NCBI GenBank assembly: GCA_034509425.1
Contig: JAVTVJ010000132.1
Span: forward strand, 2,563,470 to 2,627,469
Direction of reading: 5' to 3'
Length of the DNA stretch: 64,000 nucleotides
DNA from: Eopsaltria australis
Taxonomy: Eukaryota > Chordata > Aves > Passeriformes > Petroicidae
Made by a program: the position numbers and the translations under genes. How positions within the stretch are numbered: position 1 is the stretch's first letter; each line of letters starts with the position of its first letter. Under the pieces are notes generated by a model, which was given only the letters and a program-made list of their open reading frames with translations, made no database searches and was not told the DNA's origin. This document shows, piece after piece, positions 28,201-43,200 of the stretch.

Positions 28201-31200
28201 AAAAAATAAGCATAGATTGCACTGAAATTTTTCTGTGCTTTTCTGATTTCCTAATTTTTATCCAAAACCATTAAAAAATGCCAAGAAAAAAATATTGTTA
28301 CCCATGCCAGCGTATCTGGTTCATACTTAGCAGAACAGCTCTCTGCCCACACATGTATACATACACCAGAAAGACCCCAATTTCATTCTCTCATGTCTGA
28401 CCTCAATCTCTCTGTGCCTTGTATTTTGAGTTAGCTGATTATATGCGTCAGGTTATTTGTTTCAGTATGCCCAGTGAAGGCCTGCATGCTGCATATTTTC
28501 CTCTCAGCTTGCCACAACATAAGCCATAAGCAGCTTGATTATCTGACTTACCACATTCATGATAGTAATAGTACAATCCTAGTAAAAGTGAATCAGGGAT
28601 AAAAATAGTCTCAAAAATAATTTCCTGGGATTTCCTGGGTTTGGTTAGTATTAAGAAAGACCTCATAATAGCAAGAAAATTAATACTGTGGGGGACCACC
28701 AGATGGATGTTTTATTTTTCTAGTAACTAAATATAAACACGTCACAAGTCTTGCCACGAAAAACACAAAAATAGACCAAGCTCAGCTAAAACTCTTAAAA
28801 CGAAAACTCCCACACTTTATTTTACCAAATTAGTAGACAATGTCATGAAGGATTATGGCAGAAACATCATAAGTCTCACTATGTAAAAATTTTCTAAAAC
28901 AAATACCTATTTGTCACACTCAGTTGTCTTATTGATTTTATAGTTTATAATCTGCTAGAGTTTCTCATCAAATTATAGTATTGAAGGAACAGATTACTGC
29001 ACAGCTTGATGAGGGTTCTTCCTTACTATAGTTCTACTTGATCCTACAGCAAATCTCTTCCTTTCTTGGAAAAGGAGTAATTCATAAACTGAAGAATAAA
29101 AAGTGGCTTTTTTTCCCCGTTTCAGATACATGGCACATATCCACAAAACCTAAAGGAGTATGTATACATCTGATATTATCATGTTTTCATGGAAGATTTA
29201 ATCTCCAGTTCAAAAGCAAAACGCATTTTTCCCCTGACTGTGAACCACAGAGTTTTCCTCCATCCTTAAAAACAAAAGGTTGTGGATTCTTTCTCCATTC
29301 CAGGTCTATGCAGATATCAGGTACAAAAAACATTTTATAATCTTACTTAACTAAAAGTAAAAGCTTTTGATTCAACTTTACTTAAATTCAAGTCGGCAAA
29401 AGAAACATCAGAATGATGAAACCATTTAAAATCATCTTGATCCAGAACAGACAGAAAGAAGCAAATAATGAAATATTGACAATATCCTAGAAAGGCAGAC
29501 TTACCCTACATGCTTTCTAACAACAAAGGAAAAGCATAAATTCAGGTAATGCACTGGGAAAAAGTTAGTCTGAGACCACAGAGATAGTTGAATTTTATTT
29601 TTGTTTCAAAACTCATGAAATATTTTTACTTTCCTGCTGTGGTGTTTAGTCTTAATTAAAATAAAAATGCCCAACTCAAAAGTTACTCATCAAGAGGAGA
29701 TTTGGGCACACATACATTTCTCTTGTAGCACAGCTGTCAAATTTTTTTTGTCAGTGGGCATTTCTAAACATGAAACTGCAGAGTGAAAGAGCTGCACATT
29801 AGATTCCCAGTTAAATCTGAGTTGTTCCAAAATAGTACTGGTTTTGTTAAACCTAAGTTGAGAAATACATATATAAAAAAATTAAAAAGTGATTGCTTCA
29901 ATACATATTTCCCAAAGCAAGCCTATTTTAAAGTTGTAAGCACATAGAGTGATGGTCTCTTTCAGCAGTTCTAACTAAAAATTCCATTTTTTCATTCTAC
30001 TGTGTTAAAAACCTCAGTACCACACATAAGCAGAGGTACTAATTAATGCAGAGACTGCTAGAATGGTGTCCATATTCCAGGTTATATTTTCTTTCCCAAA
30101 TTTGATTAGTACTGTCCTAGAGAGCAGTACCTTTAACAAGATACTAAGTCAGATGGAAACTGAACTGCTGAACTGGTACTCAAGTAAAATAAATTAACCA
30201 GGAGGTGAACTCACAGGCAAAAATAATTTTTAAAGCTTTCTACCTCAGAAGAGGTCTATGAATTCTTAGTCCATATAATTATGTTGGCTTAGTTAACACA
30301 CTTTTAAGTGGCCACGAAAAAATCCATAACATACTAACAAAGAGAAATTCACATACAGACCCTCAAGTTTCCTTGACAAAATACACTTCAAGCGGCATGA
30401 AAATCTGTCTTGGAATTCTCTCGGGAAGCAGATTTTTACAGATCTACTGAACCATCTGGCATTCATAGATTACCCAAAGAAACACTGAGATCATCTCTGA
30501 AATTATAGAGAAGTGGGCCAGGCCTGATTCCTGGAGAACTGCAACCATGAAAAGCAGCATCTGTGATTTAGCATTTAGTTAACACAAACTGAATTTACCA
30601 CCTCATGCTACCACCTAATCAAAAAGGGTTGATATTGCCTCAGCTGCTTTAAACATAGATAAATAACACTCAAGAAGGTTGAAATAACGAAATAAATAAG
30701 TAACAAAAAAGATAAGGACTGGAGTTGAGTGCAAATTCATTAGAGCTTTTAGGAGCCCAAATTCTACTGATCTCAGTGAGTCCACAGCTCAGAATTTGGT
30801 ATTTGTATTATTACTTACAATTTGAAAGGAAAGAGAAAATAACATTTGACAAAGAACTCATCAATCTGTTTGGCAATCAAAAGGAAGACAAAGGAAGACT
30901 AAAAAGTGATTTGATTATAGCACAAGTGTCTCAAAGAGAACAAGAGGGGAACAAAAAAAAAGCCCCTCTGCGTAGCAAAGGGCTCTTTAATATAGTGAAG
31001 AAAACCACAACAAATATTGTCTAAAAGCTGCAGACAAATTCATGTAGGAAGGCATGAATTTTTAATAATGAAGTTGACGAATCACTCAAATCACTGAAGG
31101 AAGAAGGGTTTTTTTTTAGCTTCTTAAAAACAGTGACAATTTTCTCATCTGCCTCCATATCCTCATCAGTAGGCTTGATATAGCAGTTCTTTCAGTATGC

Positions 31201-34200
31201 AAGAATATAAATATATGCCTAATGGGAAAATAAAAATATCTTAATATTTTATTTTCTTTTCAAAGTGAAAGGTTTCTGCTGAAAAAATCTAGAAAAAATA
31301 CATATTTTGGGGTTATTTTTGTTTTAGTGTAATTAAGTTGGGGTGTTAAAAACTTAATGGCTGCAGGTAATTTATTGCATTCAAAAATCCAAAGAAGAGA
31401 GCAAATATTTTTCTTAAGATAAAATTTTAAAATATTTAGTTCAATGTTTGTGGAAGGTAAGAAAGACAGTGTTTCTGAGAGCAATCCAAAAAAAAAAAAA
31501 TCACAGCCACAAATGGTTATTCCTATGGGTTTCTTAAGCAAATCATACGACCACTTAAAAATGCAGACAGCATCATTACTTTCTCCAAATTATCATAAAA
31601 TACTTACACTATTATCAAAAGAACTCCTTTTGTGTTTGAGTATTTTGTCTCAGAGTACTGTAAGAATTTAAGCCTATGGTGAATTTTGATAATTGTGAAT
31701 GAATAGTGAAGGAACACATCTTGGAAGGAAAAAATTTCCTCCATTTTCATCCCCACTCTTGTCTCAACTCTGTTTCCTGATTGTTTCAGCATCTTGGCAA
31801 TTTCAAGTGACTCTTTTCCAAACATGTGAAACAGTCCTTTTCTGATTAGCTGAGGTGAAGAAAAAGTGAAAAATATCTGACTTCTGATTTGAACAAACCG
31901 TCTGTTATTGATTCAGTTCTCTCCAACATTCACATCAACCCAGGTCCAACTTTTACTAGCAGATCACTACTCCTGCTGCTACCAGTTCAGCTGGGAAACC
32001 ACATCACTATAACGTTTTCAGAATTGTATACTATTCAGCAACTGTTAGGAGGGTAAGTAGGTAAGTAATCATTTATCTACATTTTTGGTTACTTGCTGCT
32101 TCATGGCAGAACCCCAAGCAGAAAAAAATAGAAATCGTAACACTAAACACTAATGAAATCTAATATCTAGGATTAGATATTCCAGTGTGACAAACTATGA
32201 CCCTAATGTATCTAAAAAAATTGTCCTAATGAAATAAACTACTGAGTAACAATGTCCAAGTAGTCACTATAGAATCATGGGTTGTTTGTATTACAGATGT
32301 GGTACAGAAGTCCAAAGAGTTATCTATCCAGAAAAAGAAAACTTAGGTTGTGGCAATAAACCTTGGAAGGGCCAGTCAGTCCTTTTAATAGATTTTACAA
32401 CAAAGAGGGGGCAAGTAGAAAAATGAAGATGTAAATGCCGAATTCTAGTAAAGGAGATGGCATGAACTTTCATACTCATAAGCAAATCAAATTTCTTTAT
32501 TTAATGAGTCTTCAGAAAAATCTCTACTAGTGCAGAAACATCATACTTCACTGAATCACAATAACTGTATCAGCTGTTCGATTGCTGCGGTTTTTTGTTG
32601 TGGTTGTTTTGGGGTTTTATTTCCCAGAATTGTAAAAGGTCTGTGCAATTTTTAAACTGCATCTAAATAAAATGTGTGGTATTCCCAAGTTTCTGGAAAC
32701 GTTTAGAACACCACTGAAGCTCATTTTACAACTAAATGCATTACCTTAAGCATTATTCAGTTACATGAAAACAATCTCCTTCCATATGAGTTCAAGTATC
32801 ATGTTATCAGTTTTGAAAATCATGTTTTTCATTTATCATTCTTCTTGCATTTCAAATAGGTTATATTACATTACTTATCTATATAATTCGAGTACACAGA
32901 AAATAATTAAAAATGTTTCATCCAAAAGTCTAGCTCTTCTTTCATCTAATGAGAAGAGTTAATATTTCAGCCTTTCTACTACTTGTATAACTGTTGCAAA
33001 ACCAAATGCTGGCAACAAAATGCCAAGTTGCCCCTTCCCCAACCAAAGGCAAGTCCTTATTACTTGCAACCCAGACAAGCTTGTTGCTCAACATCAAAAC
33101 CTACCTGCACAACAGCCATTATATCTAATATGGAGCTTCCTACTGATAAGATTAATTCACTCTTCTATTGGTTATCTATATGTATTTTTTAAACTAGAAA
33201 GACACAAAAATTTTGAATATATCTTTTACAGATCACTGTAGAAGAACATCAGTTGCAGCAACCACTCCTGCAATAAAGATGGACATGTATGTGTTATGGC
33301 TGCTAGGTAGCTCCGTTGAAATAATTTGTACTATAAATAGGCAGAGACAGACTATTGACAATAGGTATGGCCTTATGGCTCTTTTTATTTCATCCCCCCG
33401 CATTAACACACTCTTTATTAAAGGGACTGTGACTCTTTACTTCAACCTTGTTGCTCCCTAAGAAATATAATAAGTAAGAAAATGCTTTTAGCCTTTAGAA
33501 ACATAGAGTATTTCTGTGGATTCAGAAGGCATTTGAACTGTTACCTATGGAAATATAACCTGCATCAGAAAGCAAAATATACCATACCATCATTTAGACA
33601 AAACCCTTCTGCCCCTTGCATTCCTCAAAGATCAACTTGCATATTTTGAGAAATTGCTAGAAATCCCCAGTAGCAGACTGAGTCTATATTTTGATTTCAA
33701 AGAATCTTGAAAGCCATTCAACAGACGGCTCTGGAGTATTTTTTACCTTGTCACTTGCACCTGAATAGAAGAATACTCCCTTCAATATAGCAAATGTGTG
33801 CAAGCTTTAGAAACCTGTTCTCGGCTGGTCAGGGCTTTGGTAAGACTGGGAAAGCTTCGTTTTAATGGCCAGAAGACCAGTTCTTCTCTCTTGGATGACA
33901 GCTATTGAATACAAACCACTAGAGTTATACTTCTTTTCCTCATAAAAGTCCTACAACACAATAACAAATTTTGATTCTTGGGAAGTGTCTGATCTGTAGA
34001 AGTCACATCGACAGCTCAGCTTTAGATACTCCTATGCTGGCCCCTTCAACAGACACACATATCAAGAACATGTATGAAGAGAAGATATGAAAAAGAACGT
34101 AAAGACAATGATACATAATTTATCTTAATTTTTAGTGAAAAGCTGTAATTACTCTTTGCCTGAAATAGACTTTCCATTGTGATCTATTATCAAGATCAAT

Positions 34201-37200
34201 TTTAGCTTTATTTGCAGAAATAAGAGAGATATTTTGTTTAGTTTCACTTTCAAGTGAGCACGCAATACATGAAAATGTAAGTACATATTTATATATATAT
34301 ATATGTAATATGAAATGCAAATACTGCCCAGTAAGATTCTCTTGTTAAGAGCTAAAAGTCCTTTAAACATAAGAGAATCAATAGAACAACAAACAAGCAA
34401 TATCTTTATTACAACACAGAGTTATTTCAGTATAAAAACCTGAAGAAGCAGTGGAAATCTGTGTTTATGCCAGCATAATCAGGTATCATCTGTGGAAGCA
34501 CTTTTAAAATTGAAACAGGAATTATAGTACATTGCATAAGGACTTGGACAGAAGCTTGTTATATCACCTTTCCAGTTCAATTAGGTGATAACATAAAACA
34601 ATTTTACTACTCCAAGTGCATTTTTCAAGCTCACAGAATAAAACAAAAAGAACTTGTGCTGCTCAGAAAAAGAACATCATTAGAATGTAAAGCCGGGGAA
34701 CAAGATTAATGTTTATGAAATATTTTCAGGAGATCACACAAGACCTGAATCTCTTTTTAACACATGGACAATAAAGAAAAATATCAATAGCCAGATATTT
34801 TTACGTATCTTTCAAAGATTTTTACGTATCTTTCAAAGTACTTTCAGGATTTCTCAGATTCTACAGTGTATTAATAACGTAAGTGTAAGCTTAGTACTTA
34901 CCCACAGATGCATAATCATTGGGAAGTTCAGGATAAAGTTTGTTTGTATTCTTTTTAGCTGAAAGAGAAAATAAAGTTGCAACTTAAATGACATGCTAAC
35001 ATATATTGTTATATTTCATACACTGCTCTTCTAATACAAGTTCAATAGTTATTAAATGATTGCAGTTAACTAAGGAGCAGTGCAGAAGAAAGAAATACGG
35101 ACTTTGCCTCATAACCTTATTAACCAGAGAATTAAGTTAACAAGAGGAGATGCACAGTAAAGCCACACTTGGAATCAAAGCACTTTGTTAAGACAACCTG
35201 TTAAAGAGCCAAAATTCTGCCTCTTCTGCTCTACTGTAAAACCTTTAATGACAAAAAGATAATGACAACCTAAAGAGAAACTATGATTTCTAGAAACCAG
35301 AAGTTTCTAGAACTAGGACCAGCAGTTTCTAGTAGGACTGTTCTTTTTACTAAGAAGTTTCATTGTACTATGGAGCTTCTATGTATCCAGTAACATGAAT
35401 ATTTCCTTTGAATTATTACATGATTCTGTAACTATAAAAACACTGTTTCTATAGCAAATCTGTCAGTTTCTGTTAATATGAAACAAACAAATCCTTTAGT
35501 CTTTATCACTCATGGCGCTATATCAACATGCTTTCAGTTGTTTGTCCAAGGAAGAGTATTTAAAAACCATTTTTATTGAGGTAGTTGCTATAATAACTGC
35601 ATAGTATTAATTAGCTTTAATGCTCTAATTAATCAATTAATTAATTAATAAGATAATTAAGTAGCCATTATCAAAAATTTTTACCTGGTGGTGTAGGTCT
35701 AACAGTGGGTTTAGGTGGCTCTGGTCTGGATGATGGTCTAGCAGGTCGGTCATTTACCTAAAGTACACAAATTTTTAAACAACATTGCATCACATCTGGA
35801 CATAGATTGTGACTTCAGGGCCCAGAAGTATTTCAAGTTATACTGAAAAAAAAATTTTAAATTACTCTTTCTCCACTGAACTTGTAGGAACTCAGGAAGC
35901 ATATTAAACTTGGGTGACATACATATGACACTGAAGTAAATCACCATGGGTTTAACAAAGCTGAAAGTAAATGCTTGTCTATCAGTAACATCAACATCTG
36001 TAAGAAAATATCTTCTAAAGTCCCAGTATTACATTATAAATGTGATTGTTTGAATGGAAGACAGAAAAAGTAGAAAAACTAGGAGTATCCAATTTGCAAT
36101 TAATTTGATTAAGAATAGTTGACCAAACATTCCTAATCATCACCTCAGATTTGATAACACACAAATACAAAACAAGGATGTACTTTGTTATACTGGAAGA
36201 TGCAAAGCAAACTCACTACCATTCTTGTCCCCAAGAGCCTAGTAGGGAAATACTTGAACAAATGTTCCACATGCAGTAACTGACATGTGCTATGCCTTCA
36301 GTCATCCAATAGAGAAGTTAAAAACGACACATGAACATTAGCATTAACACTGACTAGGAACAGCTCAGGAACAGGGAAAGCCTATGTGAAAAAGAAGTGC
36401 ACAAACCCTTCCTTGTTCCCTTACAGATTTTCCTGGATTATGTTTTTGCTCTTCATTTTCATACACTTCAGTGAAGGATGCTAGAATTTCATAAAGGTCA
36501 TCTGCTTGAGTAGGGAAAGGCACGTCACCAAGCAGGATGGCACTAGCACGAATGTCCTGCCCATAAAACCTGATACAAAAAAATAAAGATCACAAGGATT
36601 TGATTATTATTACATTTCAACTTCTAGATAAATTCACTGTGCAAATGCTCCCTATCTCCATCCCTAGCCCTGCATTTTCCTACAGATCATATATTGAGAA
36701 ATGACAGAACTAGTTCAAAGCTGTACATTTGGATAACTGACAACCCCCATTTTTCTGCACCACTTGGGAGGAGGAGGAGGTAGAGAATCTGAGATTGAAG
36801 TTGAGCCCAGTAAAATGGAAGGTGTGTGGGGCAAAGGTGCTTTTTTCTAGATTTGTTCTTACTTCTCATTATCCTATTCTCTTATTAACTGAAAATAAAT
36901 TAAACCAATTTCCTCTTGATGAGGTTGGAGGTTTTTTTGACTGAAATAGCAATTGGTAAGTGAAATCTCACTGCCTTTATCTCAGCTTATGAGTTTGTCA
37001 TCATACTTTTTCTCTTCTCATCCTCTTGAGGAGAGGCAGTGACAAAGCAACTGGGCTGGCATGTGGTGGCTAGCTAAGGTCAGCCTGCCACAGATAAATA
37101 ATCCCTAAACATTTAGCATCATCTCAATACCCATTGCAAGATGTCTAAATTGAAGAAACCCTTGTCCCACAAGAAATTCTAAACTGAACAGAGTATGTTT

Positions 37201-40200
37201 TCACAAAAACCTCTTTTTCCAATGTGAATGTGTCCTAGTTAATTCTGTCACTATGCTTTCACTGAACCTTCCAGATTTTAAGAGAGCTTACTTGCGATTT
37301 GTTTCTTTCCTTTCAATTAAACAGGTTCCTTCCAGAGATACGCCGGCAAACAGTCCTCGAGATTTGCAGTACGTATAGACAGCAGCAGAGCTTCTCAGGG
37401 CAACATCCCCTTCTAAGTTTCTAGAAGGAAAAAGTTTTGGTTGATATTTTTCAATACGGTTTTGTAGCATGAACAGCAATTGTCTTTTTCTTTTAATCCT
37501 TCATTTTATTTTTACCCTATTTTCAGACAGAAGCACAGAATAATGTTGCCTCATATGGATGCTCCTCATTAGGTCTCTGAAAGACTGGATTGTTCATGGT
37601 TTTTGACTCAAAACAATCAAGGAGGCTCCAGGGTGATTTGCTGAGGCCAGGTTTGCATCCTTCAGGGGGAGGTGAGTTTGGGTGTGCAGTGAGATTCACA
37701 CAAGACAGAGGGGGAGGCTGCAAGCCAGGCTTTCAGGCTGATGGGGAAATCCTGTAAGGTGGGATGGCGCCTTTTATTATAATTGTTCTCCCTTACACAA
37801 CTCCCAATCCCTCCTCAGGGGAAAGTCTGATGGGGCATAAGTGACTCAATGCACTGACAAGTGAGGCAGCTGTCATGTCTGAGAAGGGATCATAAACCAT
37901 CAAAGACCCCCAAAGCACCCTCAGATAGACTCTTGAAGCCTTGCACCAAAGGACTGAATGTGATGCAAAGGGCTGCAACAGATCCAGAGCCTATGGCAAG
38001 AGACAGGGTCAAACTTCCCAACCATGGGAGGTACCTGGGTGTTCCCAAATAGCCTGAACATATATACATCCATTGAACTCTAAGCTTCGTGAAACCCTCA
38101 CCCCCGGGAAGACCAGAAGAAGACGATCAACAGGACACTGTCGGGATCCACAGAGAGATGATATTTTCTACTCAATCTGTCTTTCTGTCACTCTTTCTCT
38201 CCCCTCTTCCTCTTTTTCTATTTCTTTCTCTCTCTCTCCCTCACTCACATTTACTGTTACATAAAATCCATACTATTGACTTCAGCATATGGTCTCACTT
38301 GCATCTTATTTGGGCAGAGACATCTCTGTAATGATTTTAATAACTGGATCTTAACAGCCTTCTTTGAAAACTGTTAAGCCACACTTTAATCACATTTTTA
38401 AATGATCTGATTATGTTTGGACTGGTGACTGAAACTATTCAATATTTCCAAATCCTCCTACACTTTATGGTCAGCACAAAACACTTCAAGTAAAGCCTTA
38501 CTGGACCTCAACCGATTTGGAAGATTACAGTATTTGTTCTTCACAGGATCACATAATATTTTAGGTTTAAAGACAGTCATCTCAAAATGGATATAACATC
38601 AAATAGAAAGCAGGTTGCTCTGGACTTTGTCCAGCCAGTTTTGGAAGAGTTCTAAGGATATAATTCCACAGACACTGAGCAACCTGTATCAGCACTCAAT
38701 TTTATTCATGTCAATTTTTTTTTCTCATATCCAGTCAGAACCTTCCTTGTTTCGATATATGACTACTCCCTCTCATTGTCTTGCCATACACCTCTGCAAA
38801 GAACTGGGGTCTGTCTTCTTGGTGATGCCCTGCTGGGAATGCAGCCTCAGAAGGTCTCTCATCCAGGTTCCATAAGCTGAGTTCTCCCAGCCTTGTCATT
38901 CACAAGCTGCATTTCCCTGGCCATTTGGGTAGTGGTTCACTGCACACACTCAGGTTTATAAACAACTTTCTGCAGAGCTAAAACTCAACACAATATTCTA
39001 GGCATAGTCTATGAAATGTCAAGCAAAGGGGAACAATCACTTCCCATATCTACTGGTTACAGTCCAGTTCATGCAACCCCCTACACTATTCACTGCCTTT
39101 TCTGTCAGGAATCAACTGCTGGCTTAGCCCCACTGCCCAGCAGGATCCTAGCACCTTCTCTACAGTGAAGCTGCTCAGTCTGGTAGGGGGTTTATCCAAC
39201 TAGGAGTGCAGAACTTTGCACTTGTCCTTGTTTAATTTCATGGAGTTTTGTGTTGGATCTTTCCTCTACACTCTATAGGTCCATTTCTCTGAATGGTGGC
39301 CCTACCCTGAAGTGCATTGGCTGCACGCCCTGGTTTGGTGTTGTCCACTAACGTGAAGAGGATATTTTGCAATTGCTTCTCTAGGTCATTGATAACATAC
39401 CAAGCAGGAGAGGTCCTAGAAGAGTCTCCTGAGGAACTCCAAAGAAATCTGGCTTCAGACTTCAACATGAACCGTTTACCACTGCTCTTCTAACCTGATG
39501 ATCTGGTTTTTCATCTGCTTGCTCATCTCCCCATCCTGACACCTATGTCCCAGCTTGGACACAGAGATTTTGTAGGAGAGTGTACTGAATGCCTTTGTAG
39601 GGCAGATGACATTCACTGCCTTCCCTGATCTACAGATCTCTCTCTCTTCTGTGCAATAAGCATCATCCTCTTATTTTGTTAGAAAATATTAAAAACCAGC
39701 AGTAAAAACTTCATCATCATAAAAAAGTAGCCATAAGGAGGCATATATTCCATAAGCAGAGTCTGAGGTAGCTGGGCTTGATAAGCCTGTAGAAGAGAAG
39801 GTTTGGAGCAATCCTAACAGCAGGCTTAAAGTATCTACAGAGAGGTAATCAAGAGTTTGAAGCCAGGCTCTTTATAGCAGCATACAGTGGAAGAATAAAA
39901 TGCTACAGATGCAAATGGAAGGAAGAAATACTTTGACTGGATGTAAGGCAGGAGAGCTGAACAGCAGAGCAGGTTGCCCAGAGAACCAAGCAGTCTCCAT
40001 CATTGGGGTACTTCAAGACCCCACTGGAAAAAAGGACTGAGCACTTTAATCCGAAGTCATAACAGACCTTGCTTGGAGCAGGAGGTTGGAGTAGCAGCCT
40101 TGAAAAGTACATTTCATTTCAAGGTTTCATTAAATTTTTCAGTGATTATTTCACCTTATCCTTCAAAGTAAACAGGCTTAACCACTTAAAGGTTAAGTTT

Positions 40201-43200
40201 TTATTTACTGTTGGCAGATCTGTGGTGACAGAAAGCACAGAACTATATGTTACTAAAAATCATTGTTCTAGCAGGCGTAGAAGTATCTGTGCTCTTCATT
40301 GAGCCTAGCTAAGCAGTCTCCTGCAAAAATAGCAAATCTCAGAACATTTTCCTTCTACCAATAAATGACTTAATCAGGAAAGAAGAAAAAAAGAAAGAAA
40401 GAGATTGGCAAGAACAATATAGTCCATTCAGCATACAGGTTGTCCACATTGTTCTGTAATATATTAAAAAAATGCCACATCAATGTGGCTTTTAAAAACT
40501 ACCGTCCATAAATGCCTTATTAGAAAAACATATTACCCACCTCCCCAGAGGTCCAATTGCCACAGTAAGATTTCCTCCAAGTGTAAGATTCCCTCCTTTG
40601 GCAAAAGCTTCTACTGCTCTTTCATGATTCAGTATTATCACTAAGTCTGAGACCTATAAAATATCAAATAAAAGTACTATGCTTTTTAAGAAGAAAGAAC
40701 ATCACAGGAGATAATCTTCCTTTTTTGTAAAGGATTATTTTGAAACAGCTTTCATGACAAAGTTGATTCTTTTTCTGCAAGGCATTTTGGACAAAAAAAT
40801 CCTTTCAATTACTTTTTAAATCAAATTTGACTGATTTTTTTCAAAGTGCTGATATGGTCAGTATGTGATAAACAACAACTATAAGAGAAACTCTATCTTA
40901 ATTCAAAATTCCTAATTGACAATTTCTTATTTTCTATGGCTTATACAAACAATTATGAAGGCACATTTCCAGAGGTGAATCATTTTGATCCTTCAATAAT
41001 TAAACTAATAAAGGCAAGACAGAACTTACTAAACAAAAATTCCTGTCCAAAGTATAAAAAACAAAAAGGATACAGGTGCTATTGATAAAACTTTATTTTC
41101 TTGACAGGAGTTTTATATATCTGTGTGTGTGTATATGAATTATTAATTAACTTCTTAAGACTTGAATATGAGAAGTAGTCAGTTGCTTCAAGAACCTATT
41201 AAACCTAATAATTGAAGAAGTAGCAATATACTGCACCTGATGTTTCATCTGATGGAACCGACAGAAAGCCAGATTCAGAAAAAAACTTTCAACTTACCCC
41301 AAATTCCAAACAGTGACAGCAGAAAATACAAGAGGAAATACCAGATTATTTGCAAAACAGGGCTGGCCTAGAAGTATTACACACAGCATAAGAGAGGTCT
41401 TTGTTATTAGCCCCCTGGCAACCTCCACCCCATCCCAAACAGAAAATGGCTACAGGAGCAGTTTGTGAAACATCCAAGGATGGAGGGAGAATGTCTTTCA
41501 GGATACTGCTTCCTCCTCTTACACATTAAGAAGATGAATCCATTGTTAAAGATAAGCAAATCCATAGTGAGGAAAGTATTCATATGAATTTTAAAATTGG
41601 TCTTTAATTTGAGGTACCAAGTCACTGTGACTTCTGAAGCCTGTGATCTTCTTGTTATTTAAAAGTATCCATAATTATAACTACAACTATCTCAACTATA
41701 ATGTCTCCTACAGGAATAAATTTCACCTAGTTTCTAAAACATCTATAGAACTAGAAGAATGCTGAAATGGGACTCTGGGCTCCTAAGTCGCTCAGGAATT
41801 TCTGAATAACATATCTTTTCTAGAAGAAATAAAAAGCATTGTGCTATAATAATGTCAGTGAGGAAACAGCATTTTGTAAGCTGACTAAAATTTTAAGTGA
41901 AGGACACAGCATGACTCAGAGAAAAAACCCTCTCACAAATAGCCTCTGTATTGAAATTATTTGCTTAAGTATCCATAGGAAATATCTATGTTATCTAAAA
42001 TATCAGATGGGGAGGATTAAAAGAAAATTTTCATAGATTAATCAAAACACATGAAGAGATTTAAAAGCAAAGAAAAAACCAAAGAAACCCACAACAAAAT
42101 AAACTCTGGGGTTCAAACTGAACACTCTATAATGCATTCAGATCCTGTAGTCATGAAAACCAATGAAAATCCCTCACAAAAATTAATGATTTTGTATTCA
42201 CATCACCCTTTTAAAAGTGCATGCAACAATGCCTTAGATCACACAGTGAACAATGAGGAGAGAATAAAATATTGATCTGTTGCTCATTATGTGAGTGCTG
42301 ACTGGCTGCCAGGACAGTGAGAGCTGGCTCATTGTAGATGTACTGAGGGCTGACACAGATCACCCAGATCAGCTATACATGGATTCTTCAGAACAGCAGA
42401 ATGCCCATTGCAAGAGATCTTGTTGGCAGCATATTGTTACTCTGATTTTCTTTGGGAATCAGCAGAACAGAAGCTAAACAGAGAAAAAGAGAAGGATGAG
42501 TCTGGAGGCTAGGGTGGAGAAGCAGAGGAAAGATGAAAACATACACGTGTGAAGGAGCTGTGAGGAAGAAGAAAAGGGAAGCAGAGGCAGAGAACTGTCA
42601 GGGCTCAGCTCACCAGGGTTTCTCTGAATGTGTTGGGAGTCCTTTACTTAAGCATTTCTGGTGGCTGGAACTGGCTCCTTTTCTATAGTATTCCTTCAGA
42701 AGAGGCATCACCAGTTTTGGTGCTTTCAAACTGAAGGGTCATGTCAGTAACCACAAGTGTAAGTGGGAAACGTGTGAAGCACAGTAACATTAAGTGGAGT
42801 CCATTTTACTTCAGCTTCATTGCTTTACACTGTTTCTTGGCAGATGGAGTCCCTGTGTTCTTTAGCAAAGCATTAGACACAATATTATGTATAGGATGCT
42901 TTTGCAATTAACTTCAATTGTCTTATATGTGAACACTGACAGGAAGCTCTCCATAAGTGAAAAATTCAGCCTGCTAGAAGTGAGAATTCAAGGAAATAAG
43001 TGTCATGTCACTTCTTTTCATCTAAATGTCTCCTAACAATCTGACTGATAGGATCAAAACCCCTCTTTTGTTTGTATTGCATAAATGGATTTCATAGTAA
43101 TATTTTTTGTACATAAGAGTGGATTCTACTATCTCACTAACATTTAGATCATTGTCAATGTATGTTAATTTCTTGCAAAAAAAGTTACCAACAAGTGTTT

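Larger units (their letters stand above)
13249..34901 (-). other. SH3YL1: SH3YL1 intron 9 (21.7 kb)
   Basis: Bounded by donor gtaagtac (34901) and acceptor taatttcag. It holds an ERV LTR (17.6-18.1 kb), an A/G-rich stretch with a dispersed repeat (18.1-20.8 kb), a CR1 fragment (23.7 kb), a possible retrocopy (26.0 kb) and otherwise AT-rich sequence. I recognised no further SH3YL1 exon; the human and bird linker sequences align across the flanking exons without needing one. Confidence 0.8.
37421..40540 (-). other. SH3YL1: SH3YL1 intron 5
   Basis: A 3.1 kb intron mostly made of transposable elements: a probable LTR (37.5-38.3 kb) and two oppositely oriented old CR1 copies (38.5-40.0 kb). The donor is gtgggtaa and the acceptor ccttctag. 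Confidence 0.85.
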
